A program made the position numbers and the translations under genes. From positions 1 through 26,427 of IMG/VR virus record IMGVR_UViG_3300025131_000356: 26,427 nt of DNA. One strand, 5' to 3'. The notes under the pieces were generated by a model that saw nothing but the letters and a program-made list of their open reading frames with translations, ran no database searches and had not been told where the DNA came from. The DNA is from a virus. Shown here piece by piece: positions 11,744-18,586 of the stretch (its first letter is position 1; each line of letters starts with the position of its first letter).

Positions 11744-13555
11744 ATGGATTTAGTTACACTAGATTTTGAAACTTTTTATAGCAAAGAATACTCTTTGTCT
11801 AAACTGACTACTGAAGAGTACATACGGGACTATAGATTTGAAGCCATTGGGGTTGCTATCAAGATTAATGATGGCAAGGCTGAGTGGTTTGCTAATTATT
11901 CTGGTGCAATAAAACATCATTTAGCCGAGGTTGATTGGGGCAATACTATTCTTATCGCCCACAACGCAATGTTCGATGCGGCTATCTTGTCTTGGCGGTA
12001 TGGGGTCAAACCTAAAATTATTGCAGACACTTTATCTATGTCTAGGGCAATCGATGGGGTTAACGCTAAACACTCCCTTAAATTCTGTAGTGAACGATAT
12101 GGTATTGGAGAGAAAGGAACAGAAGTCCTTAATGCTTTAGGGAAACAATTACGGGATTTTTCAGAACAAGAACTACATAGGTACGGACGCTATTGCATAA
12201 ACGATGTAGACCTTACATTCAAATTATTCTGCATCTACGCAAAGCGGTTTAACGCGGAAGAGTTAGAAGTAGTCAGCACTACCATGAAGATGTTCACAGA
12301 ACCTGTATTGGAGCTGAATGTCCCCATGTTAGAACAGCATCTTGATTCTGTAGTGTCAGAAAAAGAAAAATTGATGCGGGCCGCGAAATCAAATTCTGAA
12401 GTATTACAGTCTAATCCCAAATTCGCAGAGTGTCTTAAATCATTAGGGGTAGAACCCCCCACCAAAATATCTCCAAGAACGAATAAAACAACTTTTGCCT
12501 TTTCTAAAAGTGATAAAGGTATGACCGAATTGCTAGAACACCCTAATCTAGCGGTGCAAACCTTGGTTGCTGCACGAATTGGAGTGAAGTCCACGTTAGA
12601 AGAAACCCGTACTCAAAGACTTCTTGGCATTGCAAAAAGAGCGGGGGTTTTACCCGTGCCTTTACGCTACTACGCCGCGCACACTGGCCGATGGGGCGGT
12701 AGTGACAAACTGAACATGCAGAACCTACCTTCGCGTGGTAGTAACACAATCAAGCAGTCTATCCTTGCGCCTGATGGATATGTATTAATTGATGCAGACT
12801 CCTCTCAAATAGAAGCGCGAACTTTGGCTTGGCTGTCAGGACAATATGATTTGGTTAACGCATTCGCCAATGACGAAGATGTTTACAAGATTATGGCTTC
12901 CCAGATTTATGGTAAGCCCCAAGAAGAAATTACCAAGAACGAACGATTTGTAGGTAAGTCAGTTATCTTGGGAAGTGGCTATGGGATGGGGCATGAAAAA
13001 TTTAAAAACCAGCTCGCTGGCTTCAACGTAGATATCGATGCTGAAGAAGCAAAAAATATCATAGCTATCTATCGTAAAACATACGACCATATCCCTGCCC
13101 TATGGCGACAAGCCAACCGTTGTCTTAATGCGTTACATCGCAATCAATCTTGTCAGTTAGGTAAACATCCGAAAGCCATTCGGCTTGATGAGGGAGGATT
13201 CTACCTACCGAATGGGATGTTGCTAACTTACCCACAGTTGGCACTCGATCAGGAAGATAACTATTCTTACATATCAAGAAACTCCAGAACTAAAATTTAT
13301 GGGGGTAAGGTGATTGAGAATGTCTGCCAAGCGTTAGCTCGGTGCATTATTTCATGGCAGATGGTGAAGATTGTACAAAAATACAAAATTGCACTGACAG
13401 TGCATGACTCATTGGTATGTGTGGTTAAGGAAGAAGAGGTACAAGAAGCACAGGAGTTTATTGAAACCATTATGCGAACAAGCCCGGTGTGGGCGAAGGG
13501 ATTGCCATTGGACTGTGAAAGCGGGGTGGGCAAAAGCTACGGAGAGTGTGGGTAA
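11744..13555 (+). CDS. Phage family A DNA polymerase with 3'-5' exonuclease
   Basis: The 603-aa product is the phage replicative polymerase. The N-terminal DnaQ-like exonuclease has D7 and E9 (LDFETF), LIAHNAMFDA (Exo II) and YGRYCINDVD (Exo III). The polymerase domain has motif A DADSSQIEA (D352, E357), motif B with R401 and K405 in RFVGKSVILGSGYG, and motif C VHDS (554-556 is HDS, where E. coli Pol I has HDE). There is no 5' nuclease domain. Length fits compact phage polymerases. The start at 11744 begins directly at the exonuclease strand but has only a weak upstream purine run (GGGGTACGGG). The next gene follows after 5 nt. Confidence 0.95.
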   Translation: MDLVTLDFETFYSKEYSLSKLTTEEYIRDYRFEAIGVAIKINDGKAEWFANYSGAIKHHLAEVDWGNTILIAHNAMFDAAILSWRYGVKPKIIADTLSMSRAIDGVNAKHSLKFCSERYGIGEKGTEVLNALGKQLRDFSEQELHRYGRYCINDVDLTFKLFCIYAKRFNAEELEVVSTTMKMFTEPVLELNVPMLEQHLDSVVSEKEKLMRAAKSNSEVLQSNPKFAECLKSLGVEPPTKISPRTNKTTFAFSKSDKGMTELLEHPNLAVQTLVAARIGVKSTLEETRTQRLLGIAKRAGVLPVPLRYYAAHTGRWGGSDKLNMQNLPSRGSNTIKQSILAPDGYVLIDADSSQIEARTLAWLSGQYDLVNAFANDEDVYKIMASQIYGKPQEEITKNERFVGKSVILGSGYGMGHEKFKNQLAGFNVDIDAEEAKNIIAIYRKTYDHIPALWRQANRCLNALHRNQSCQLGKHPKAIRLDEGGFYLPNGMLLTYPQLALDQEDNYSYISRNSRTKIYGGKVIENVCQALARCIISWQMVKIVQKYKIALTVHDSLVCVVKEEEVQEAQEFIETIMRTSPVWAKGLPLDCESGVGKSYGECG

Positions 13556-13560
13556 GGAAG

Positions 13561-14019
13561 ATGAATGAATCAGTACATTTCATGTCCAGACGGGACGATT
13601 GGGCTACCCCCCAAGATTTTTTTGACAAATTAAATGAGAAATTTAAATTTGATTTGGATGTTTGCGCCGATGCTTCAAATGCAAAGTGCAAACGATATTA
13701 TTCTATTGAGGATGATGCGTTATTAAAAACATGGAGAGGGTACTGTTTCATGAACCCTCCATATGGTAGAGAAATAACAAAGTGGGTAAAAAAAGCGTAT
13801 GAATCTGCAAGTACAGGAGAGGCAACCGTGGTTTGTTTATTGCCTTCCAGAACAGATACAAGATGGTGGCACGACTATGTTATGAAAGCGAGTACAGTTT
13901 GGTTTTTAAGAGGGCGGTTAAAATTTGACGGTCATAAAAATTCAGCCCCGTTCCCATCTGTTGTAGCTGCATTTGGGAAATACCCACAGTACCAATGGGG
14001 ATTTTTTACTTATGAGTAA
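13561..14019 (+). CDS. Phage Dam-type DNA N6-adenine methyltransferase, 152 aa
   Basis: The compact product matches the phage Dam family (DNA N-6-adenine-methyltransferase). WATPQDFFDKLN near the N-terminus and FDLDVCAD are typical, and the catalytic motif NPPYG is at 65-69. The family methylates adenine and lacks a separate target-recognition domain; GATC is the usual but not proven target here. AAGGAAG precedes ATG 13561. Its last codons overlap the ATG of a broken gene remnant at 14012. Likely role: protection of phage DNA from restriction or marking of replicated DNA. Confidence 0.9.
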   Translation: MNESVHFMSRRDDWATPQDFFDKLNEKFKFDLDVCADASNAKCKRYYSIEDDALLKTWRGYCFMNPPYGREITKWVKKAYESASTGEATVVCLLPSRTDTRWWHDYVMKASTVWFLRGRLKFDGHKNSAPFPSVVAAFGKYPQYQWGFFTYE

Positions 14020-14059
14020 TTTTACTTGGTCATACAGTGGGATATCTTTATTCAAACAG
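14012..14059 (+). pseudogene. Orphan 5' end of a Cas4/RecB-like nuclease gene
   Basis: ATG 14012 begins MSNFTWSYSGISLFKQ, which matches the first 16 residues of the intact nuclease at 14458 (MGNFTWSYSGLSLFKQ) at 14 positions. The DNA matches at 39 of 48 bases, and most differences are synonymous. After codon 16 the frame continues into unrelated sequence that overlaps the small gene at 14074. An ancestral nuclease gene therefore seems to have been split or replaced here by insertion of the two small genes at 14074 and 14259. Confidence 0.8.
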
Positions 14060-14073
14060 GGAGATTACAGACA

Positions 14074-14256
14074 ATGCAGACAAAGACGGAAACGTGCGAC
14101 CAATGCGGTGAGAAATTCGCTCTCGGAGAGGATACCTTTCTTGGTGTTCTCAACAAGGACGAAGAATGCTCCCCGTTCACTCCTCTTACTTCGTTGTGTG
14201 CAAAGTGTTGCGCACGGCGCGAGACAGTAATCAGAACAACAAATAATGGAGATTAA
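14074..14256 (+). CDS. Small putative zinc-binding protein, 60 aa
   Basis: Two CxxC pairs, CDQC (near residue 8) and CAKC (near 42), point to a zinc-ribbon-like fold, often seen in small phage proteins that bind nucleic acid or host enzymes. ATG 14074 follows GGGAG; the longer in-frame start at 14026 lies in the nuclease remnant. Function unknown. With the next gene it forms an inserted pair between the remnant and the intact nuclease. Confidence 0.65.
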   Translation: MQTKTETCDQCGEKFALGEDTFLGVLNKDEECSPFTPLTSLCAKCCARRETVIRTTNNGD

Positions 14257-14258
14257 CC

Positions 14259-14465
14259 ATGTCGGAGAGACCAGAGTCCGCTGACTCGCGCAAACGGATC
14301 CGTAAACTTCAGAAGAACCTGTTGCAGATAACGGCTGAGAGGGACTTGTATAAAAAGGCAGTCGAGGACGCATACGAAAAGTATCAACTTGCCCCGTCAA
14401 TTGTTGCTGGCGCTGCGATGTCAACTATACTTCGCAAAGCACTGGAGCAAACAAAATATGGGTAA
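14259..14465 (+). CDS. Small coiled-coil-like protein, 68 aa
   Basis: It starts 2 nt after the previous stop; TGGAG precedes. The product is mainly one long charged helix (RKRIRKLQKNLLQITAERD and onward) followed by a small hydrophobic patch. It could oligomerise as a coiled coil. It overlaps the start of the nuclease gene by 8 nt, so the two are probably coupled. Function unknown. Confidence 0.6.
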   Translation: MSERPESADSRKRIRKLQKNLLQITAERDLYKKAVEDAYEKYQLAPSIVAGAAMSTILRKALEQTKYG

Positions 14466-15123
14466 CTTTACTTGGTCGTACTCTGGGTTGTCTTTGTTCA
14501 AACAATGCCCTCGTAAATTCCATCGAACTAAAATTCTTAAAAATATAAAAGAAGAGGCACAGGATCATCTGATTTACGGCAAAGAAGTACATAAAGCGGC
14601 TGAAGAATATGGTCGGGATGGGACAGAGATTCCAGAACGCTATAAGTTTATACAACCTTTTGTAGATACTTTAATGAACACAGCAGGGGATAAACATTAC
14701 GAATTAAAAATGGCGTTAACTGTGGATCTAGAACCCTGTGGATTTTTTGATCCTGAAGCGTGGTGGCGTGGAATTGCTGATTTTATAGCAATAGATGGTA
14801 AGACTGCCTTATTAGTTGATTATAAGACAGGGAAATCAACCCGGTACGCCGATACAAAACAGTTGGAAATATTATCTTTAGCTTTATTTAAGCACTTCCC
14901 TGAAGTTAAAACGGTAAAAGGTGGCCTAATGTTTGTGGTCGTAGGGAAGCTCATTGAGTCTAAATTTTACAAGGAACGAGAGGAAGATTATTGGGAGTCT
15001 TGGGATAAGGATATTAGCCTGTTAAATTTATGTTTTGAATCAGGTACATGGAACCCAAAATCTAATTTTTCTTGTTATAGATTTTGCCCTGTGACAGACT
15101 GTGAATTAAACGGAAGGGGATAA
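14458..15123 (+). CDS. Cas4/RecB-like PD-(D/E)XK nuclease with probable Fe-S cluster
   Basis: The 221-aa product belongs to the PDDEXK_1 (Cas4/RecB/AddB) group. The catalytic core reads GIADFIAID with D108, then LLVDYKTGK with D121 and K123, then a Gln in DTKQLEI. A histidine in EVHKAAEEY fits the RecB-family upstream His. C17 near the N-terminus and C206, C210, C215 at the C-terminus are placed like the four ligands of a Cas4-type 4Fe-4S cluster. It likely acts as a DNA exonuclease in recombination-dependent replication or end processing. No cas1 or cas2 lies nearby, so a CRISPR role is not indicated. Confidence 0.85.
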   Translation: MGNFTWSYSGLSLFKQCPRKFHRTKILKNIKEEAQDHLIYGKEVHKAAEEYGRDGTEIPERYKFIQPFVDTLMNTAGDKHYELKMALTVDLEPCGFFDPEAWWRGIADFIAIDGKTALLVDYKTGKSTRYADTKQLEILSLALFKHFPEVKTVKGGLMFVVVGKLIESKFYKEREEDYWESWDKDISLLNLCFESGTWNPKSNFSCYRFCPVTDCELNGRG

Positions 15124-15126
15124 AAT

Positions 15127-15345
15127 ATGCCACTTAAAGAAGGGAAAACTGATAAAATTGTTAAAGCAAATATTGCAGAATTGATTAGGTCGGGAACACC
15201 GCGACAACAAGCAATTGCTGTTGCTCTTGATAAAGCGAGAGGTACGAAGAAAAATGCCATACGTAAACAAAAAAAGACCGTACAAAAAAGAATACAAACA
15301 ACAAAAAGCAAGGGGCGAAAAAGAAAGACTAAGGCGAAACGCTAG
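15127..15345 (+). CDS. Small basic phage protein, 72 aa
   Basis: The N-terminal half, with NIAELIRSGTPRQQAIAVAL, is a recognisable small phage protein type (MPLK...GK.....NI.EL...G.P..QA.AIAL) of unknown role. The tail is extremely Lys/Arg-rich. The last 89 nt overlap the HNH gene in another frame, and the basic tail may be partly a by-product of that overlap. Confidence 0.7.
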   Translation: MPLKEGKTDKIVKANIAELIRSGTPRQQAIAVALDKARGTKKNAIRKQKKTVQKRIQTTKSKGRKRKTKAKR

Positions 15346-15565
15346 AGAGAGGGCTAGATATAGAGCTAAAAGAGATGGTACGGATGTCAAAGGGGAAGAT
15401 ATTGATCACAAGAAGCCTTTATCAAAAGGTGGTACGAATAAAAAGAGCAATTTGCGAAGTGTATCCCCTAGCAAGAATCGGTCTTTTAGCCGTAATGCGG
15501 ATGGTAGCGTAAAGAAAAACGTGCCGAAGAAGAAAAGAAAAACAACTAAGAAAAAGAAGAAATAA
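15257..15565 (+). CDS. HNH endonuclease, 102 aa
   Basis: An HNH nuclease signature is present: IDHKKPLSKGGTN (D51, H52) followed by SNLRSVSPSKN, which carries the conserved Asn. The flanks are very basic, with a poly-Lys C-terminus (KKKRKTTKKKKK). ATG 15257 gives the usual MPYVNKK start of small phage HNH proteins; the frame from 15215 would add residues read only through the overlap. The stop abuts the helicase start. No flanking intron was evident, so free-standing phage nuclease is the simplest reading. Confidence 0.8.
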   Translation, partial: PYVNKKRPYKKEYKQQKARGEKERLRRNARERARYRAKRDGTDVKGEDIDHKKPLSKGGTNKKSNLRSVSPSKNRSFSRNADGSVKKNVPKKKRKTTKKKKK

Positions 15566-17131
15566 ATGCAGGTACTAGATAATACATTAATCTTACGAAC
15601 AAGAAACCCAGAGAAGATTCAAAACAAGATACCCAACAGCGATATTGTCCAAATCAATAACGACATCTATACGATGGCTGTCGGGTGGGATTTATCTACC
15701 GCTCAACAATTAACGCGGCTACAGATGAAAAATATCCCTTCTCCGATTATGAGAGATTACGAATGGTCGGGGGTTTATACCCCTATGGAGCATCAAAAAA
15801 CCACGGCTGAGTTTCTGACATTAAACCCCAGAGCGTTTTGCTTTAATGAACAGGGTACAGGAAAAACTGCCGCTGCAATCTGGGCTTCAGACTATTTATT
15901 GGAAGAAAGCTACCGGGAAAGGGTACTTGTTATATGTCCCCTCTCTATTATCAAGAGTGCATGGTCAGCAGATTTATTTAGTTTCGCACCCCATAGATCA
16001 GTGGGGGTTGCATACGGTGCAAAAGAAAAAAGGAAGCAGATTATTGAGGGTGACTACGATTACATTATTATTAATTACGATGGAGTTGATGTAGTTAAAG
16101 AAGTAATTGCGGCAAGCGGCTTTGATCTGATTATCATTGATGAAGCGAATGCCTATAAAAATTGCACTACAAAACGATGGAAACTAATTAATAAACTTGT
16201 CGATCTTTCTACATGGATGTGGATGATGACAGGAACCCCCGCTGCTCAATCTCCGGTAGACGCGCATGGTTTAGCGAAACTATGCGTTCCTGATAACGTC
16301 ACTCCGTCTAAAACAAGATTCAAAGATTCTGTAATGTACCCTATATCTAAATTCAAATGGGTCGCTAAACCCAATGCACAAGACATCGTACATAAAACAC
16401 TTCAACCTGCTATTCGATTCACTAAAGAACAATGCCTTGATTTGCCGGAAATAACTTATGTAGATCGTGAAGCCCCGTTAACTTTGCAACAGAAACATTA
16501 TTACAAAATTTTACGCGAAGAATTTATCATGGAAGCGGGGGATGAACATGTCACCTCTGCTAATGTTGCTGTTAACATGAGTAAGTTGTTGCAGTTGTCA
16601 GGGGGCGCGGTTTATTCAAACAGCGGTAACGTAGTCCAGTTTGATGTGTCTAACAGACTCAAAGTTGTTAGAGAAGTGATTGACGAAGCAATTGCTAAAG
16701 TTTTAATTTTTGCTCCCTTTAAACACACCATAGAAATTTTATATGAGTTCCTGAATAAAACAGGAATCGTAACGGAGTGTATTACAGGAGATGTCACACT
16801 TAACAAACGAACAAAATTAATTCAGGATTTTCAGACACTACCTGAACCGAGAGTTCTTGTAATCCAACCACAAGCAGCAGCGCATGGTGTAACTTTAACT
16901 GCTGCTAATACTGTAATTTGGTACTCACCGATTACATCCATTGAAACCTATCTACAGGCCAATGCCCGAATTAATCGTAAAGGGCAGAAGAACGCTATGA
17001 CTGTGGTAAACATAGAAGGCTCTGCTGTAGAAAGAAGGTTATATAGGCTGCTATCAGGCCGACTCGAAGCACACATAAAACTTCTCGATTTATATGAAGA
17101 AATTATAGATAAACCACTTGACTCTGTATAG
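15566..17131 (+). CDS. SNF2-type DEAD/H helicase-like ATPase
   Basis: The 521-aa product is a superfamily 2 ATPase of the phage SNF2 type. Visible motifs are GTGKT (97-101) in Walker A, DEAN (192-195) in place of DEAH in motif II, MMTGTPAAQSP (motif III) and NARINRKGQKN (motif VI). An insertion domain is small, and length is typical for phage versions. It probably drives branch migration or origin or fork remodelling in the phage replisome. It begins immediately after the HNH stop. Its 3' end contains the -35 of the next promoter (17118). Confidence 0.92.
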   Translation: MQVLDNTLILRTRNPEKIQNKIPNSDIVQINNDIYTMAVGWDLSTAQQLTRLQMKNIPSPIMRDYEWSGVYTPMEHQKTTAEFLTLNPRAFCFNEQGTGKTAAAIWASDYLLEESYRERVLVICPLSIIKSAWSADLFSFAPHRSVGVAYGAKEKRKQIIEGDYDYIIINYDGVDVVKEVIAASGFDLIIIDEANAYKNCTTKRWKLINKLVDLSTWMWMMTGTPAAQSPVDAHGLAKLCVPDNVTPSKTRFKDSVMYPISKFKWVAKPNAQDIVHKTLQPAIRFTKEQCLDLPEITYVDREAPLTLQQKHYYKILREEFIMEAGDEHVTSANVAVNMSKLLQLSGGAVYSNSGNVVQFDVSNRLKVVREVIDEAIAKVLIFAPFKHTIEILYEFLNKTGIVTECITGDVTLNKRTKLIQDFQTLPEPRVLVIQPQAAAHGVTLTAANTVIWYSPITSIETYLQANARINRKGQKNAMTVVNIEGSAVERRLYRLLSGRLEAHIKLLDLYEEIIDKPLDSV

Positions 17132-17145
17132 TGACAAACTATAAT
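17118..17145 (+). promoter_or_regulatory. Internal promoter with operator-like dyad
   Basis: TTGACT (17118-17123) and a perfect TATAAT (17140-17145) are spaced by 16 bp. TATAGT (17127-17132) and ACTATA (17138-17143) form a perfect dyad with a 5-bp gap that overlaps the -10 box. The -35 box lies inside the end of the helicase gene (stop 17129-17131). The promoter would allow separate control of the ssDNA-binding protein and primase genes. Confidence 0.75.
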
Positions 17146-17173
17146 GACTGAGAACATACTAGGGAGAAAATTT

Positions 17174-17581
17174 ATGTCTGCTGTGGTAAAAGACGAGTAT
17201 TCATTAGAGCAAGTTGCCGCTGCAATTGTAGCTATACGTGACGAAATTACTAAGATTAATAAAGAGGCAGATAAAAAGATAAAGCATCTGGAGCGTGAGA
17301 AAGAATCACTCGAAGGATACTGCGACCAAAAATTAAATCAGTCAGGAGCAGAATCTGTAAAGACCGCTTCAGGCACTATTATCCGTCAGGAAAAAATACG
17401 TTACTCAACAGAAGATTGGGAACGGATGTACAAATTTATCGAGGATCACGACGCATTTGAATTGTTGGAAAAGAGGATTCACCAAACCAATATGCGTAGA
17501 TATCTGGAAGATAATCCAAACAACCATCCTAAAGGTCTAAATACTTTTAGGGAATTTAAAATAACTGTTAGACGTTCATAA
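17174..17581 (+). CDS. Gam-like / coiled-coil phage protein, 135 aa
   Basis: The N-terminal half (about 8-55) is a charged coiled coil. The C-terminal half reads VKTASGTIIRQEKIRYSTED and onward to a conserved-looking RIHQTNMRRYLEDNP and EFKITVRRS end. Coiled coil followed by GxxKTxxGxxxxR resembles the architecture of Mu Gam-type dsDNA-end binding proteins that block host exonucleases; this is by architecture only. GGGAG precedes ATG 17174, which I prefer over the in-frame 17144 start located in the promoter. Confidence 0.55.
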   Translation: MSAVVKDEYSLEQVAAAIVAIRDEITKINKEADKKIKHLEREKESLEGYCDQKLNQSGAESVKTASGTIIRQEKIRYSTEDWERMYKFIEDHDAFELLEKRIHQTNMRRYLEDNPNNHPKGLNTFREFKITVRRS

Positions 17582-17590
17582 GGGTATAAC

Positions 17591-18346
17591 ATGGAAAATG
17601 AAACTTTAAGATATGTAATTACAGACGTAGAGGCTATGTATCCTCGCATTAACAGACCATATCGGTTTGACCAGAAGGCACAGAAGACAATGCCTTGCGA
17701 AGCTCATGAAGACGGCGCGGAATATAGATTGCAATTTCGCATGAATAGAGAACAAGCAGGTGAATTATTTAAAGTAATGCACCAAGCCTACGCTGCAACT
17801 AAAACAAACAATTGGCCTGAAAAACTCGAACCTCCTTTTAAAGATGAAGGTGATGATTTTTATACGTTCAATACAAAGATCAAGGCGCAGTACAACAACC
17901 AGATTACACGCCCCATTTCCCACATGGATTCAAAAGCTAATCCACTACCTGAAGGGTTTGAATTGACCCACGGAAGTATGATTAATATCGCTTGTGTATT
18001 GATACCCTACAACACCAAGGCAGCAGGGGCGGGTGTATCCTTACGGCTAAGTGCTGTACAAGTTATACAGTTAGCAGAACGTCAGGGGTACAACCCCTTT
18101 TCTAGTGTAGATGGGGGCTTTACTTTGCTAAAAGAAGAGAACCCTTTTGCGACAAATCCCGTCGATGCTGATGTTGGTGTTGAAGAAGATCCTTTTGCAG
18201 ATCCTGTGGAAGAAAAACCCAAAGTTAAAACTCGTAAAAAGAGAGCCGCTAAAGTTGAAGCTACTGAAGAACAACCTAAGTCAGACCTAAACGACATATT
18301 AAGTAAGTTTGCTCCTTCTTCTGATGAAGTGGACGATAATGAGTGA
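17591..18346 (+). CDS. Putative phage single-stranded DNA-binding protein, 251 aa
   Basis: The protein has a beta-rich core (about 20-190) with GVSLRLSAVQVIQLAERQGYNPF near its end, typical of phage OB-fold ssDNA-binding proteins of the DUF2815/gp2.5-like kind. A flexible tail follows with acidic, Lys-rich and Pro segments, ending in an acidic tip (SDEVDDNE), as SSB proteins use to contact partners. NPFATNP and EEDPFADP repeats sit at the tail start. It lies between the Gam-like gene and the primase-helicase and overlaps the next start by 8 nt, which fits a replisome role. Confidence 0.75.
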   Translation: MENETLRYVITDVEAMYPRINRPYRFDQKAQKTMPCEAHEDGAEYRLQFRMNREQAGELFKVMHQAYAATKTNNWPEKLEPPFKDEGDDFYTFNTKIKAQYNNQITRPISHMDSKANPLPEGFELTHGSMINIACVLIPYNTKAAGAGVSLRLSAVQVIQLAERQGYNPFSSVDGGFTLLKEENPFATNPVDADVGVEEDPFADPVEEKPKVKTRKKRAAKVEATEEQPKSDLNDILSKFAPSSDEVDDNE

Positions 18347-18584
18347 CAACAGAGGTTATTCTAATAAATTAGCAAACGTTAACCGTAATGCAGATTTCTC
18401 TAGTGCAGGGGTAAAACTAGGGAGGTTCTGCATCGCGGAAGATAAACGTGTTACTGCAATTGCAAAAAAATTTAACGTAACCAAATTAACTATTTATAAA
18501 TGGTTTGAGGGTAGTTGGATTCCTAACGAAAAACACACCGATCAAATCTTAAAATATCTTGAGAGAGAAGATGCAAAGGTTTAG
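18339..18584 (+). CDS. Small helix-turn-helix protein, 81 aa
   Basis: The segment RVTAIAKKFNVTKLTIYKWFEGSWIP (here a region around residues 35-60) reads as a Cro/XRE-like or homeodomain-like helix-turn-helix with a clear recognition helix. It could be a regulator, or an accessory DNA-binding protein of the replisome. ATG 18339 overlaps the end of the ssDNA-binding gene; the longer frame from 18309 is not favoured. It ends 2 nt before the primase start. Confidence 0.65.
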   Translation: MSDNRGYSNKLANVNRNADFSSAGVKLGRFCIAEDKRVTAIAKKFNVTKLTIYKWFEGSWIPNEKHTDQILKYLEREDAKV

Positions 18585-18586
18585 TT

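Noticed and set aside
14458-15123. cas4 of a CRISPR system
   Set aside because: No cas1, cas2 or repeats nearby; context is phage replication genes.
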